The translations under genes were made by a program, and so were the position numbers. A DNA stretch of 23,848 bases from a virus: the IMG/VR virus record IMGVR_UViG_3300050014_000157, positions 1 through 23,848 of that record; one strand, written 5' to 3'. A model generated the notes under the pieces. That model was not told the DNA's origin. It saw only the letters and a list, made by a program, of their open reading frames with translations, and did not search any database. Positions 7,833 to 15,061 of the stretch are shown here, one piece after another. Position 1 is the first letter of the stretch. Every line of letters starts with the position of its first letter.

Positions 7833-8229
7833 TTGCGTTTATTGTTATTGTATATTCTTTTAACATAGGAACTTTATCTTCTTCAATATATAAGTCTATT
7901 ACTCCACATACTGCTTTAATAAGTTTCTTATCAACTGGTTTAAGTGGTTCAACTGGATTAACTTCAATTATCTTATCCAATTCACCTTTAATAGTTTCTA
8001 TGGTCTTATCCACCAACTCATAGAAATCTCCTGTTGCCTTTGTAAACTCCTCTAACTTCTCTTGTGTAATAACTGATAGGTCTGCGTTTGTTGTACCATC
8101 ACTTATTACTATATCATTCTCAACTATACTTCCACCTGTCATAGGAATAGAGAATATGTTTCTCATCCTAGTCCTTATTTCTCTAGGTATTGCTACCCAT
8201 TGTGGTTGAACGATTTGTCTTACTATCAT
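7801..8229 (-). CDS. Hypothetical protein of the portal-capsid interval
   Basis: This 142-residue protein begins MIVRQIVQPQWVAIPREIRT and continues with IFSIPMTGGSIVENDIVISDGTT. The middle (70-105) is a charged helix and the end (PMLKEYTITINANDKTKK) is strand-like and basic. There are no recognisable catalytic motifs. Its ATG is preceded directly by AATAACGCT. It overlaps the next gene by 32 bases, implying coupled translation. Confidence 0.6.
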   Translation of the reverse strand: MIVRQIVQPQWVAIPREIRTRMRNIFSIPMTGGSIVENDIVISDGTTNADLSVITQEKLEEFTKATGDFYELVDKTIETIKGELDKIIEVNPVEPLKPVDKKLIKAVCGVIDLYIEEDKVPMLKEYTITINANDKTKKSPKK

Positions 8230-8233
8230 AGCG

Positions 8234-8557
8234 TTATTTTTTCTTATTAAAATTATTTCTTACTGCTATTAACATTCCTTCTCTATTGGTTTTATTTGTA
8301 AATCCACCAATTTTATCTATTTCACTTTTAAAATGTATATCTAGATAATTAACAATAGCCATTTGTGCTTCTGCAATATGCTCTACTGTTCTTTCTATTC
8401 CATTGAGTCTTTGCCCAATCCTTAAATCACAAATTGTTTCTTCAAGGTCTTTAACTAAAATATTATTAGTTTCTACCATTTCTCTTTGTCCCATAGACAT
8501 ATAACAAGAGATAGAAATTAGTATTAACCAGATTGTTATTAATATTTCAAACATCAT
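8234..8557 (-). CDS. Small membrane-anchored protein
   Basis: This 107-residue protein has one clear N-terminal hydrophobic segment (FEILITIWLILISISCYMS, residues 3-21) and a soluble, helical remainder (about 25-75 looks coiled-coil-like). It is probably inserted in a membrane with the C-terminus soluble. It overlaps the portal stop by four bases (ATGATG over TGA) and the ATG is preceded by CAACAACGCT. Phage genes of this type in head operons are usually uncharacterised; a lysis-accessory (spanin- or Rz-like) role is conceivable but has no specific support. Confidence 0.6.
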   Translation of the reverse strand: MMFEILITIWLILISISCYMSMGQREMVETNNILVKDLEETICDLRIGQRLNGIERTVEHIAEAQMAIVNYLDIHFKSEIDKIGGFTNKTNREGMLIAVRNNFNKKK

Positions 8558-10560
8558 AGCGTTGTTGTTGGGGCTGATTGCGGTAATGCCTCTGATAAAG
8601 CCTCTACAGGACTTTTACCTGATTGCCTACCTTGAATCGGACCCTGATTTTTTATAGCGTTCTTATTAAAATACTTGTCTGGGTTCTTTTTAGATTGTGG
8701 ATATGCACCTAATAAGAACTCCTTTGTTACTTCTTCTTGGTCTAATAAAGGATTCATAATCGCTCTATCATACTCCTCTAATTTAAATGCTTTCTCCATT
8801 TCTTCACTCATTGGGTTAAGTATATCTGGACTAATTGTCGCTGTATATTTAATTTTCCTTATAAGTGATGGATTAACTTTAAATAGTTCAGTCTTTGAAG
8901 AAGGTCCTCCTTGTTCCTTTAGAATATCGTATGATTGTGACATCATTTCTTCGGGAGGTATTACTCCCTCTGGCATATTCATATCGAACTTAATCTTTCT
9001 AGTTCTATTCTTTCCTCCAGACATCTTGTCGTGTAAGAAGAATGTTTTATATGTTAGTTCACTATTTGCTGTTATATCACTAGCTTCAGCTAAGGTTAAG
9101 TATTGTAGAATATCTCCTAGTCTCAATTTACCAAATGCTCTAACGTGTCCTGCAATCATCTTTACAAACAATCCTAGTACAGTTGCGGCATTTTGTTCTT
9201 GACGACTAATCTGATAAGCTGTAGTATCTCCACCTTGGTCTGCACCTTGCATTATAGGCTCTACACTTCCAGATGAGATTGATTCCTCAACCTTGAATAG
9301 TGTATTCATACCAGATGTCAAGTTGATACTTGGCATTATTTGTTGTAGTTTTGCATTCGGGTCAGATAAGGTTGTAACACCTCCTGGGATAATAACACTT
9401 GAGTTAATTTCCTCTCCTCCAATGTTTGCCATTGGTGGCATAAGTGTTAAATAAGTTCCATCTACTATCATTGGGTAAAGAGTATTTACCAACTTAGCTT
9501 CTGGACCCATATGGAACGCTAGGGACTTACCATAGAAGCATCTTCCTTCATCAAATGCTGAGTAGAAGAACTTGTCAAATGGATACATCTTGTCATTCCT
9601 TGGGTTTGGGTTGTCAGCATCTGTTAACAGAACTCCATTAACCATTATAACCTTTAGGTCATCACTCTTTCTCCAGAAGGTAACTTCTTCCACCATATAC
9701 TGACGCATATTAGTATCATATACATCGTAGAAGGTCTGATTAGCATCGTTGTAGACTATTTGAATGTTCGGTTTAACATACTTGAAGTTTGGATACTTTA
9801 TTTCATATTGAGCACGAGCTAGAGAATAAGCCTTTACCTTTCTAAGAAGTAACCACCCTTGCTTCTGTATATCTTCTTCATAGAAGTTCTCAATGTATAA
9901 TTGGTCAACGGGTATAATCTCATCTACGAATCCAGATAGATTTTCATCCAGGATTTTCTCAGTCGTCCACTTACCGTTGACTTTCTCTCTCTTAACTTCC
10001 CTGTAGGTCTCTACATAATCAGTATGTACGATAGATGCTGGACTCCATAAGGCTGTTATAACTGCATTTAATGCTAACTTATTATAGTTAGATTGGTCAG
10101 CTGCCCATTCCATAAGAGATTCCAACACTGTTGCTGTTTCCACTTCTTCATCATTATTTTGATTGTAAGCAAATACCTTAGGGAATAATAGTCTAGCTGT
10201 AGCGTGAGCTGCAATAGACATAATCTTATTCCTAATAATAGGTTTCATTGCATTACTTCTCCACCCATTAATTTCGTCTCCCTCAAGAGAATCTCCATCA
10301 TTAGGCTGATAAGTGTTAAATCCCATCTTATCAATCGTGTTTCTTGAGATAAGTGATAGGTCATTAAACTCTCTACGAGGCTTAAACATATTGACGTGTC
10401 CAAGAGTGAACGCTCTCAATATTTCTTGACGCATATCCTTCTCATCTCCATCAGGTTGATAGAGTGATTTTTCAGATAGAACATCTCCTTTCTTGTTAAT
10501 CTCTGGTTTTAAGAAATCAACTTCGGATAGGTCTTTAGAATTTGTTGTTAATATTGACAC
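8554..10560 (-). CDS. Phage portal protein
   Basis: This 668-residue protein directly follows the large terminase, as portal proteins normally do, and is long enough for the portal family of podo- and siphophage types. It has a helical N-terminus, a wing rich in beta segments (YREVKREKVNGKWTTEKILD, VDEIIPVDQLYIENFYEEDI), and a central helical region (GEEINSSVIIPGGV, MQGADQGGDTTAYQISRQEQ) resembling the portal stem and clip. The C-terminus is polar and probably disordered (QGRQSGKSPVEAL). The start codon is GTG: the reading frame opens GTG TCA ATA TTA one base after the TerL TAA. The portal forms the dodecameric DNA channel at the capsid vertex. Confidence 0.85.
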   Translation of the reverse strand: MSILTTNSKDLSEVDFLKPEINKKGDVLSEKSLYQPDGDEKDMRQEILRAFTLGHVNMFKPRREFNDLSLISRNTIDKMGFNTYQPNDGDSLEGDEINGWRSNAMKPIIRNKIMSIAAHATARLLFPKVFAYNQNNDEEVETATVLESLMEWAADQSNYNKLALNAVITALWSPASIVHTDYVETYREVKREKVNGKWTTEKILDENLSGFVDEIIPVDQLYIENFYEEDIQKQGWLLLRKVKAYSLARAQYEIKYPNFKYVKPNIQIVYNDANQTFYDVYDTNMRQYMVEEVTFWRKSDDLKVIMVNGVLLTDADNPNPRNDKMYPFDKFFYSAFDEGRCFYGKSLAFHMGPEAKLVNTLYPMIVDGTYLTLMPPMANIGGEEINSSVIIPGGVTTLSDPNAKLQQIMPSINLTSGMNTLFKVEESISSGSVEPIMQGADQGGDTTAYQISRQEQNAATVLGLFVKMIAGHVRAFGKLRLGDILQYLTLAEASDITANSELTYKTFFLHDKMSGGKNRTRKIKFDMNMPEGVIPPEEMMSQSYDILKEQGGPSSKTELFKVNPSLIRKIKYTATISPDILNPMSEEMEKAFKLEEYDRAIMNPLLDQEEVTKEFLLGAYPQSKKNPDKYFNKNAIKNQGPIQGRQSGKSPVEALSEALPQSAPTTTL

Positions 10561-10561
10561 T

Positions 10562-11935
10562 TTAGTTTACGTTTATTTTGTTGCTTCTTAATTGGGGTCT
10601 GAACTGATGGGCGACACCACCTGTATCTTTATATTCGAAATACATTCTCATTACTAGACAGTCTCCATCATCAGGTGACCTACCAATAATCTCTTTAACT
10701 TCTTCCTTTGGAACAATCTTGTACTTAGAATCCTTATCGGTATCCTTAGACTTAATCTGTTCCAGTTCTTCAATAATTTTATCTTGTGTTTGCTTATCTT
10801 GAATATCAATAGAGATTTGGTGACTATTTACCTCGTCTGCCAATTTGTATGAACATTGTGCCTTTAAATTCATAAAGGGCTCTACAATGTGGTCTTTTCC
10901 CTTAAATGGTGTTGAATTAGCTATATAACGCTTACATCCTTTTAAGATGTCTGCTACACCTACTCCTAAACCATCACTATCTACTATTATTCTTGAATAA
11001 GGTACTACCTCTCTAAAAGCCAAGTCTTTAATCTTCTGTGCGACACTTGGTATATCTAATTTCTTAAATTCAAACCTCTTAATAAGTTTCTTACCTTCCC
11101 ATAAATGAATAACTGTAGAATCCACTCCTTGTCCTGCTACATCACAAACAATATACTTGTGACCTGTATCTACCACATTGGTAAATAGGTCTGTAATATT
11201 ATCGTAATCCATTAAGGTATTCAAATCACTATCATACTCCCAGTTTCCAAACATTAGACGTTCCTTGTTGGCTTTATCTTTCATTAGGGCTAACTGTTTA
11301 CCATAATCCTCAGCTGTATATTCATTATCCATATAAAGGGATTGAATAAATACAATGTTTTCTGGTAAGGTTCCTTCTCTGTATGGTTTATAGAACTCTG
11401 TATATGTCCAGTTCTTCTTTGGGTTACCTGTAATAAGAGTAGTAGGCTTGATACCTAATTCTTTATTCATATGTCTTCCAACCCTTGACTTTAATACATC
11501 ATAGGCTAGGAAATGAACTTCTCCTGCTTCTTCAATCGCTCCATCGGTAAACTCCATTGAACCAAATCTTTCATACATCGGGTCACTAGGTAAATACTTT
11601 AAGTCTAAAAGGTCTATTCTGGAACCGTTCTCAAACTGTATATAGTGATACTGACCATTAAGATGCCAATACTTATCTTTATACACTTTGTGATAGTTAC
11701 ATACCTTACACCAAGTCTCATATGTTGAACTCATTAAACGAGTCAATTCATCTCTGCCGATGTAAGATTTATAACCAGGGAACCTTAAAGCGTTAATCAA
11801 TCTACTTTCACAAATTGCCCAACTCTTTCCTCCACCTGCCCCTCCTCCTAAGAAAACTATATCTGTCTTGGGGTCTTTTAATGCCTCATAACATAGATGT
11901 TGCTTATACGTAGGCGAAATTTTTAATTCTATCAT
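10562..11935 (-). CDS. terL: Terminase large subunit
   Basis: This 457-residue packaging motor has both expected domains. The ATPase has a P-loop GGGAGGGKS at residues 30-38, a Walker B-type strand FTDGAIEEAGEV at 129-140 (E136/E137 region catalytic) and an ITGNP coupling motif at 168-172. The RNase H-like nuclease has its acidic residues in IVCDVAGQGVDST (D265), RIIVDSDGLG (D319) and SPDDGDCLVM (D422-D425). It hydrolyses ATP to drive DNA into the prohead through the portal and cuts the concatemer. The ATG is preceded by AAAACGCT. TerS-like and portal genes flank it. Confidence 0.95.
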   Translation of the reverse strand: MIELKISPTYKQHLCYEALKDPKTDIVFLGGGAGGGKSWAICESRLINALRFPGYKSYIGRDELTRLMSSTYETWCKVCNYHKVYKDKYWHLNGQYHYIQFENGSRIDLLDLKYLPSDPMYERFGSMEFTDGAIEEAGEVHFLAYDVLKSRVGRHMNKELGIKPTTLITGNPKKNWTYTEFYKPYREGTLPENIVFIQSLYMDNEYTAEDYGKQLALMKDKANKERLMFGNWEYDSDLNTLMDYDNITDLFTNVVDTGHKYIVCDVAGQGVDSTVIHLWEGKKLIKRFEFKKLDIPSVAQKIKDLAFREVVPYSRIIVDSDGLGVGVADILKGCKRYIANSTPFKGKDHIVEPFMNLKAQCSYKLADEVNSHQISIDIQDKQTQDKIIEELEQIKSKDTDKDSKYKIVPKEEVKEIIGRSPDDGDCLVMRMYFEYKDTGGVAHQFRPQLRSNKINVN

Positions 11936-11949
11936 AGCGTTTTGTTTAC

Positions 11950-12375
11950 TTACTCTCTACTTTCTGGTTTCTTTGGAACTATATAATTAATTGCTTCTAT
12001 TCTTTCTCCATTTGAAGTAATATCTGTTTCAATCTTTGACGAATACTTCTTCTTATTTAGTCTTTCTAGTGCGAAGCGTGTGTTTTCACTCTTAACTCTT
12101 AACTTACTATCACTATCTTCATCTAAATCTAGGAAGTGACTAAGGTTCTTTTCAGCCTTGCTCACTATGTTCATATCTTTAGAAGCTTCTGCTAACCATT
12201 CTAATTCCATACCTGTTATACATTCTGAATAATCCTTAGAATATCCAGCCTTTAATGCTGATTGTAAGGCATTACCAAAAGTCTCCGAACTAGGGTCGAA
12301 GTATAGAGTTATAAAAAGTAATTGTCTAGGGTTGAATATCATCTTCCCCTTCTTGTCTTTCCTTTGTGATGGCAT
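11950..12375 (-). CDS. terS: Terminase small subunit-like DNA-binding protein
   Basis: This gene sits directly upstream of TerL, the usual place for TerS. I choose the ATG at 12375 (MPSQRKDKKGK), one base after the preceding stop, rather than an upstream in-frame ATG that would overlap that gene. The product is about 141 residues. Its N-terminal part (NPRQLLFITLYFDPSSETFG then NALQSALKAGYS) resembles the helix-turn-helix of TerS proteins, with the familiar A.KAGYS turn. A helical oligomerisation region and a polar tail follow. It should recognise packaging sites and load TerL. Confidence 0.72.
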   Translation of the reverse strand: MPSQRKDKKGKMIFNPRQLLFITLYFDPSSETFGNALQSALKAGYSKDYSECITGMELEWLAEASKDMNIVSKAEKNLSHFLDLDEDSDSKLRVKSENTRFALERLNKKKYSSKIETDITSNGERIEAINYIVPKKPESRE

Positions 12376-12376
12376 A

Positions 12377-12559
12377 TTATTTACCAATATTAGATTTAGG
12401 CATTTCACCTTCTCTAACATCTGTTTTTAAATCTTCTTTGCTACCTTCATTTACTAATGATTCTGGAGAAAATTCTTCATAAAGGTCTTTCTTAAAAGAT
12501 TCTCCTTTACTCTTTTTTTGTGCCACTTCTCCATTGGCTAGTCTTGATGCACCTGACAT
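12377..12559 (-). CDS. Small charged hypothetical protein
   Basis: This 60-residue, highly polar and probably disordered protein contains MSGASRLANGEVAQKKSKGE and an acidic middle (DLYEEFSPESLVNEGSKEDL). It ends one base before the TerS ATG, again as TAATATG, so the two are likely coupled. No family is recognised. Confidence 0.6.
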   Translation of the reverse strand: MSGASRLANGEVAQKKSKGESFKKDLYEEFSPESLVNEGSKEDLKTDVREGEMPKSNIGK

Positions 12560-12563
12560 AGTT

Positions 12564-12917
12564 TTATTTTATTAACTTTTCTAATCTTCTAACTATTGAT
12601 TCTTCTACTATATTTATTTGTTCTTGAGTAGTAAACCTACTCTTGGCTAAGTCGTATAAGTCTGCTAGAATTAAGTGTATAGTTTCGTGCTTAGCAGAAC
12701 CTCTTGGGTCAATATATTGAGCAACTTCATCATCTAGTTCTTCTGCTATAGATATATTAGATACCCTCCCTTCATTATTATAGTGATTGTGAGCGAACTC
12801 ATTATTTAATTTGAACTTATCAACATATATTTTCCAGTCACTTAATCCAAATTCTTTTTGATAATGATATACCCACTTCTTAAATTCTTCTAGCTGTTTT
12901 AGCGTTATTTTCTTCAT
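12564..12917 (-). CDS. Small putative zinc metallopeptidase-like protein (HETIH)
   Basis: This 117-residue protein carries the HExxH zinc-binding signature HETIH at residues 77-81, in the helical context GSAKHETIHLILADLYDLA, and an acidic EE pair at 105-106 that could supply a third ligand. It is small compared with true proteases, closer to SprT-like or phage-encoded minimal metallopeptidase domains. The preceding region (EFGLSDWKIYVDKFKLNNEF) is typical of strands ahead of such a helix. Activity and substrate are unknown. It abuts the basic-protein gene and lies two genes upstream of TerS. Confidence 0.65.
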   Translation of the reverse strand: MKKITLKQLEEFKKWVYHYQKEFGLSDWKIYVDKFKLNNEFAHNHYNNEGRVSNISIAEELDDEVAQYIDPRGSAKHETIHLILADLYDLAKSRFTTQEQINIVEESIVRRLEKLIK

Positions 12918-13163
12918 TTATTTGCACTTTTTAGAAGTTCTCTTTTTAGATACTTTCTTTTCTTTCTTGGCTACCTTCTTCATCTTCTTCTTAGCTGGAG
13001 AATAAACATTAGTCTTTCCTCCTTCGGGTCCATTCTTGATTACCCTACCTCCTATCTTGAATCCATTCTTAGCGGCAGATTCTGCCTTAGATGGAAGCTT
13101 ATAAGGTTTAACAGGGGTTGACGAAGCTGTAGTATATGGTTTAGTATTAATTAGATTTTGCAT
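12918..13163 (-). CDS. Small lysine-rich basic protein
   Basis: This 81-residue protein has a proline-, serine- and alanine-containing N-terminal half and an extremely basic C-terminus (KKKMKKVAKKEKKVSKKRTS). It is probably disordered and could bind DNA or RNA, for example as a packaged DNA-condensing protein, but this is inferred from charge alone. It overlaps the upstream HEEEH gene by 17 bases, and its stop codon immediately precedes the next ATG. Confidence 0.6.
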   Translation of the reverse strand: MQNLINTKPYTTASSTPVKPYKLPSKAESAAKNGFKIGGRVIKNGPEGGKTNVYSPAKKKMKKVAKKEKKVSKKRTSKKCK

Positions 13164-13455
13164 ATTTATTTCTTAACTTACTCTTTACTTTCTTACTTAG
13201 TTTCTTGACTAACTTCTTTTCTCTTTTACGAACGGTCTTCTCGTGCATCTTAGGATGCTTACGGTGTTCTTCTTCGTGAATAATAGTGCTTATAATGGGT
13301 TCTTTATTCTTTTTATGAAGTTTCTTGTTTATAGTAATCTTCTTCTTAACAAAGTCTGTCTCACCATACGCCCCTTTGAGTTTATTACTATAGGTTCTTT
13401 CCCAACCTTTCCTTATTGCTTTTACTTGGTTCTTAGTGATTGTCTTAGTGACCAT
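13147..13455 (-). CDS. Small putative zinc-binding protein with HEEEH motif
   Basis: This 102-residue protein is the first gene of the leftward operon. Residues 60-64 are HEEEH, a HExxH match placed at the end of a hydrophobic helix (EPIISTIIHEEEHRKHPKMH), with further histidines at 67 and 71. The rest is very basic (KTVRKREKKLVKKLSKKVKS). It resembles minimal phage metallopeptidase-like proteins. A second HExxH protein lies two genes downstream. Its leader, at least 300 bases from the nearest promoter, contains several stable hairpins. Confidence 0.6.
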   Translation of the reverse strand: MVTKTITKNQVKAIRKGWERTYSNKLKGAYGETDFVKKKITINKKLHKKNKEPIISTIIHEEEHRKHPKMHEKTVRKREKKLVKKLSKKVKSKLRNKYAKSN

Positions 13456-13460
13456 ACATC

Positions 13461-13501
13461 AGCGGCTAATCCATATAGGATTGAAATGACTCGAAGCCGC
13501 T
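13461..13501 (-). promoter_or_regulatory. Stem-loop directly upstream of the first virion-operon gene
   Basis: AGCGGCT (13461-13467) pairs perfectly with AGCCGCT (13495-13501), and inside it AATCC/GGATT forms a second hairpin. On the leftward transcript the stem ends about six bases before the ATG at 13455, so it could gate ribosome access. Its GC-rich stem stands out from the AT-rich surroundings. Confidence 0.6.
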
Positions 13502-13510
13502 CGTGTATAG

Positions 13511-13553
13511 GCAATATGATTGTGCGACATTGTTTGCAATATTGTGCGACATT
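13511..13553. repeat. Tandem iteron-like repeat with GCAATAT and TTGTGCGACATT
   Basis: Two direct copies lie at 13511-13531 and 13536-13553, each containing GCAATAT followed closely by TTGTGCGACATT. An inverted partial copy, GTCGCACAAT, lies at 14117-14126 and is itself part of a GTCGC/GCGAC inverted repeat. They could be operator sites or replication iterons. They lie within the transcribed leader of the virion operon. Confidence 0.65.
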
Positions 13554-13697
13554 TCACTTACCTCCAGGGAACCCTCTCTCTCCTCCCCCCTACCCTCCTT
13601 CTCCCTCTCCTATCCTAGTAGCCATACCACCCACTTAGTTAATGCTAAGTCATTGTGTATTGTTCTAGTTGTAGTGTCGGTCGTTGTCGTTATGTAG

Positions 13698-13730
13698 GCT
13701 AGATACTACCTTAGAGAAACCCTATCTAGC
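13698..13730 (-). promoter_or_regulatory. 8-bp hairpin in the virion-operon leader
   Basis: GCTAGATA and TATCTAGC pair perfectly around a 17-base loop, about 30-60 bases downstream of the expected start of the 13794-13766 promoter. It lacks a U-run, so it is more likely a 5' stabilising or regulatory structure than a terminator. Confidence 0.6.
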
Positions 13731-13765
13731 AGGTCTTTAGTAAGTCTCTTTACCCCTCTATATAT

Positions 13766-13794
13766 AGTATAGCGTTTTAAAAACTTACTGTCAA
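13766..13794 (-). promoter_or_regulatory. Leftward promoter, TTGACA-17-TATACT
   Basis: On the minus strand the -35 TTGACA (13794-13789) is followed by a 17-base spacer and the -10 TATACT (13771-13766). Expected transcription start is near 13759, giving a leader of about 300 bases before the first virion-operon ATG. This is the promoter closest to that operon. Confidence 0.8.
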
Positions 13795-13848
13795 GTTTAT
13801 ATGGGGCGTGGCTTCACAGCTCTAAAATGACTAAAAAAGGAGCATTAT

Positions 13849-13877
13849 TTGACAATTAAGCATACTTATTTTCTAAT
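13849..13877 (+). promoter_or_regulatory. Possible rightward promoter, TTGACA-17-TCTAAT
   Basis: TTGACA (13849-13854), a 17-base spacer and TCTAAT (13872-13877) are present. The nearest downstream gene starts about 1 kb away, so it may drive a non-coding transcript, or be a chance match in AT-rich DNA. Confidence 0.45.
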
Positions 13878-14054
13878 ATATATCATCTAGAAATAGAGAA
13901 AAATTTAAAAAAAGAGGGTCATCTATTGGTTCACGCTAAAAGTGTCATAAGTATGGGTGGGATATACCACTATTATTACTATATCTAATCCCCTCCCCCT
14001 CCCCCCTTGTATTGTCAATCCATATTAGTTATGTTATAGTATGTTAATTATTAT

Positions 14055-14083
14055 ATTATAATATATATGTTATGTAATGTCAA
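14055..14083 (-). promoter_or_regulatory. Leftward consensus promoter, TTGACA-17-TATAAT
   Basis: A perfect match on the minus strand: -35 at 14083-14078, 17-base spacer, -10 at 14060-14055. Transcription would run leftward through a G-rich tract (13990-14006) into the virion operon leader. Confidence 0.75.
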
Positions 14084-14137
14084 GAGGGTAGTATGCTGGG
14101 GGCATATCAATGATTAGTCGCACAATGTACGTTAAGC

Positions 14138-14207
14138 GACACTTATTGACTACTAAGCCCTATAATGCCTTTTAAGAGTGTTTTAGGCTTATGATGTACT
14201 AAGTGTC
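14138..14207. repeat. Nested inverted repeat, 8-bp and 6-bp stems
   Basis: GACACTTA (14138-14145) pairs with TAAGTGTC (14200-14207), and inside it TAAGCC (14154-14159) pairs with GGCTTA (14186-14191). Both stems are perfect. Adjacent GTCGC (14117-14121) also pairs with GCGAC (14136-14140), which would compete. This could be a replication- or packaging-related cruciform or an RNA element. Confidence 0.6.
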
Positions 14208-14242
14208 AGCTACTTCCTATAAACAGCGTATAGAGGCTCGCT

Positions 14243-14270
14243 TTTATAACATTAGTCTATTACTTGTCAA
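14243..14270 (-). promoter_or_regulatory. Leftward promoter, TTGACA-16-TATAAA
   Basis: On the minus strand TTGACA at 14270-14265 and TATAAA at 14248-14243 are spaced by 16 bases. It is the most distal of three leftward promoters in this region. Confidence 0.55.
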
Positions 14271-14745
14271 TAGTAGTTGGCTCATCTGGATTAAGGCTTT
14301 GTGCACGGTTTGCATCATATTACCAATCTATTACAAGTATTTTCTTAATAGCTAATAACCTATCAATGCCTTTTAAAAGGCTTGTAAACACTAATGTTAA
14401 CCAATGATACCCTCTTAAAAGATCAGTATTCCTACTACTTCCTTTCCTATTGCTATTCCTTGTATCTCTTATATCATTAGTTCTTTATTTGGACGGCGAA
14501 AATGTATTCTATTTCCTTTTATCTATTACGTTTCTTGTTGTCTATTGCCTTCCTTTAATACTTGTTTTTATTCTATGTTTATTTAATGGAATTATAGCTA
14601 TTATAATGGAATAGTTTAATGTTTTATATCTATCTCTTTCTTACTTGATTTTATTAGTTTTATCTTTGGACGGCTTTTTTGTGTAAATTGGGGATAACTC
14701 AAATTGACCCCTATTTTAATCAATGTTTATATAGCTTAATTACTA

Positions 14746-14775
14746 TTGACATTTATACTCTCTTTATGTTATAAG
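14746..14775 (+). promoter_or_regulatory. Rightward promoter, TTGACA with TTATAA/TATAAG -10
   Basis: TTGACA (14746-14751) is followed after 17 bases by TTATAA, or after 18 by TATAAG. It points toward the small-gene island beginning at 14874. Confidence 0.7.
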
Positions 14776-14787
14776 TATTTGAAGTAC

Positions 14788-14815
14788 TTGACAATGCTTT
14801 TGTGTGTGATATGAT
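14788..14815 (+). promoter_or_regulatory. Rightward promoter, TTGACA-16-TATGAT
   Basis: TTGACA (14788-14793), 16-base spacer, TATGAT (14810-14815). Expected start is near 14822, giving a 50-base leader that contains a perfect 6-bp hairpin, before the ATG at 14874. It is tandem with the promoter 42 bases upstream. Confidence 0.65.
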
Positions 14816-14843
14816 TAGAGTATAAGAAAGTTAATTAAAAAAG

Positions 14844-14861
14844 TCCTTGATACTACAAGGA
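14844..14861 (+). promoter_or_regulatory. Leader hairpin upstream of the first small gene
   Basis: TCCTTG (14844-14849) pairs perfectly with CAAGGA (14856-14861) around a six-base loop. It ends 12 bases before the ATG at 14874 and hides the only AAGGA, Shine-Dalgarno-like, sequence in the leader. Confidence 0.5.
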
Positions 14862-14873
14862 TAATAAATACAA

Positions 14874-14969
14874 ATGACATTTAAAGAAGCATACGAACAC
14901 GATAAACATTTAGATGAGATTGGAAGCGATGAGCCAAGAATACTGTTTACAATCACAATAACAAAGTAG
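14874..14969 (+). CDS. Very small hypothetical protein (31 aa)
   Basis: The peptide starts MTFKEAYEHDKHLDEIGSDE and ends RILFTITITK with a TAG stop. It follows two tandem promoters and a leader with an AT-rich ATAATAAATACAA before the ATG, as for its neighbours. Function is unknown. Support is its position, start context and normal codon use; the short length limits certainty. Confidence 0.5.
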   Translation: MTFKEAYEHDKHLDEIGSDEPRILFTITITK

Positions 14970-14978
14970 TTTCATAGT

Positions 14979-15008
14979 CTTGCCATTAAGTAGTATATTA
15001 ATGGTAAG
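14979..15008 (+). promoter_or_regulatory. 10-bp hairpin between the first two small genes
   Basis: CTTGCCATTA (14979-14988) pairs with TAATGGTAAG (14999-15008) with one G-U pair and a 10-base loop. No U-run follows. It is a probable mRNA processing or stability element. Confidence 0.5.
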
Positions 15009-15061
15009 TAATGAGATTATAATAAGCCTTAATCCTTAACTGGACGGCAAGAATAAAAAGT

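Larger units (their letters stand above)
13456..14873. other. Divergent control region without protein genes
   Basis: No convincing protein gene is present over about 1.4 kb. The stretch separates the leftward virion operon from the rightward small-gene island. It contains at least three leftward and three rightward TTGACA-type promoters, several stem-loops, repeats of ATTGTGCGAC, two copies of TGGACGGC, the 14-base palindrome GCCTTTTAAAAGGC at 14368-14381, and two C-rich (G-rich on the minus strand) tracts. It is a reasonable place for the replication origin and/or the packaging recognition site, but no family-specific signal proves either. Confidence 0.75.

Noticed and set aside
14022-14033. 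Further leftward TTGACA promoter before the second G-tract
   Set aside because: A TTGACA is present on the minus strand, but the -10 position falls in G-rich sequence with no resemblance to TATAAT.
14502-14558. Short hydrophobic peptide starting at the ATG after the first TGGACGGC
   Set aside because: Only about 18 codons, T-rich by composition, with no neighbours or start context to support it.
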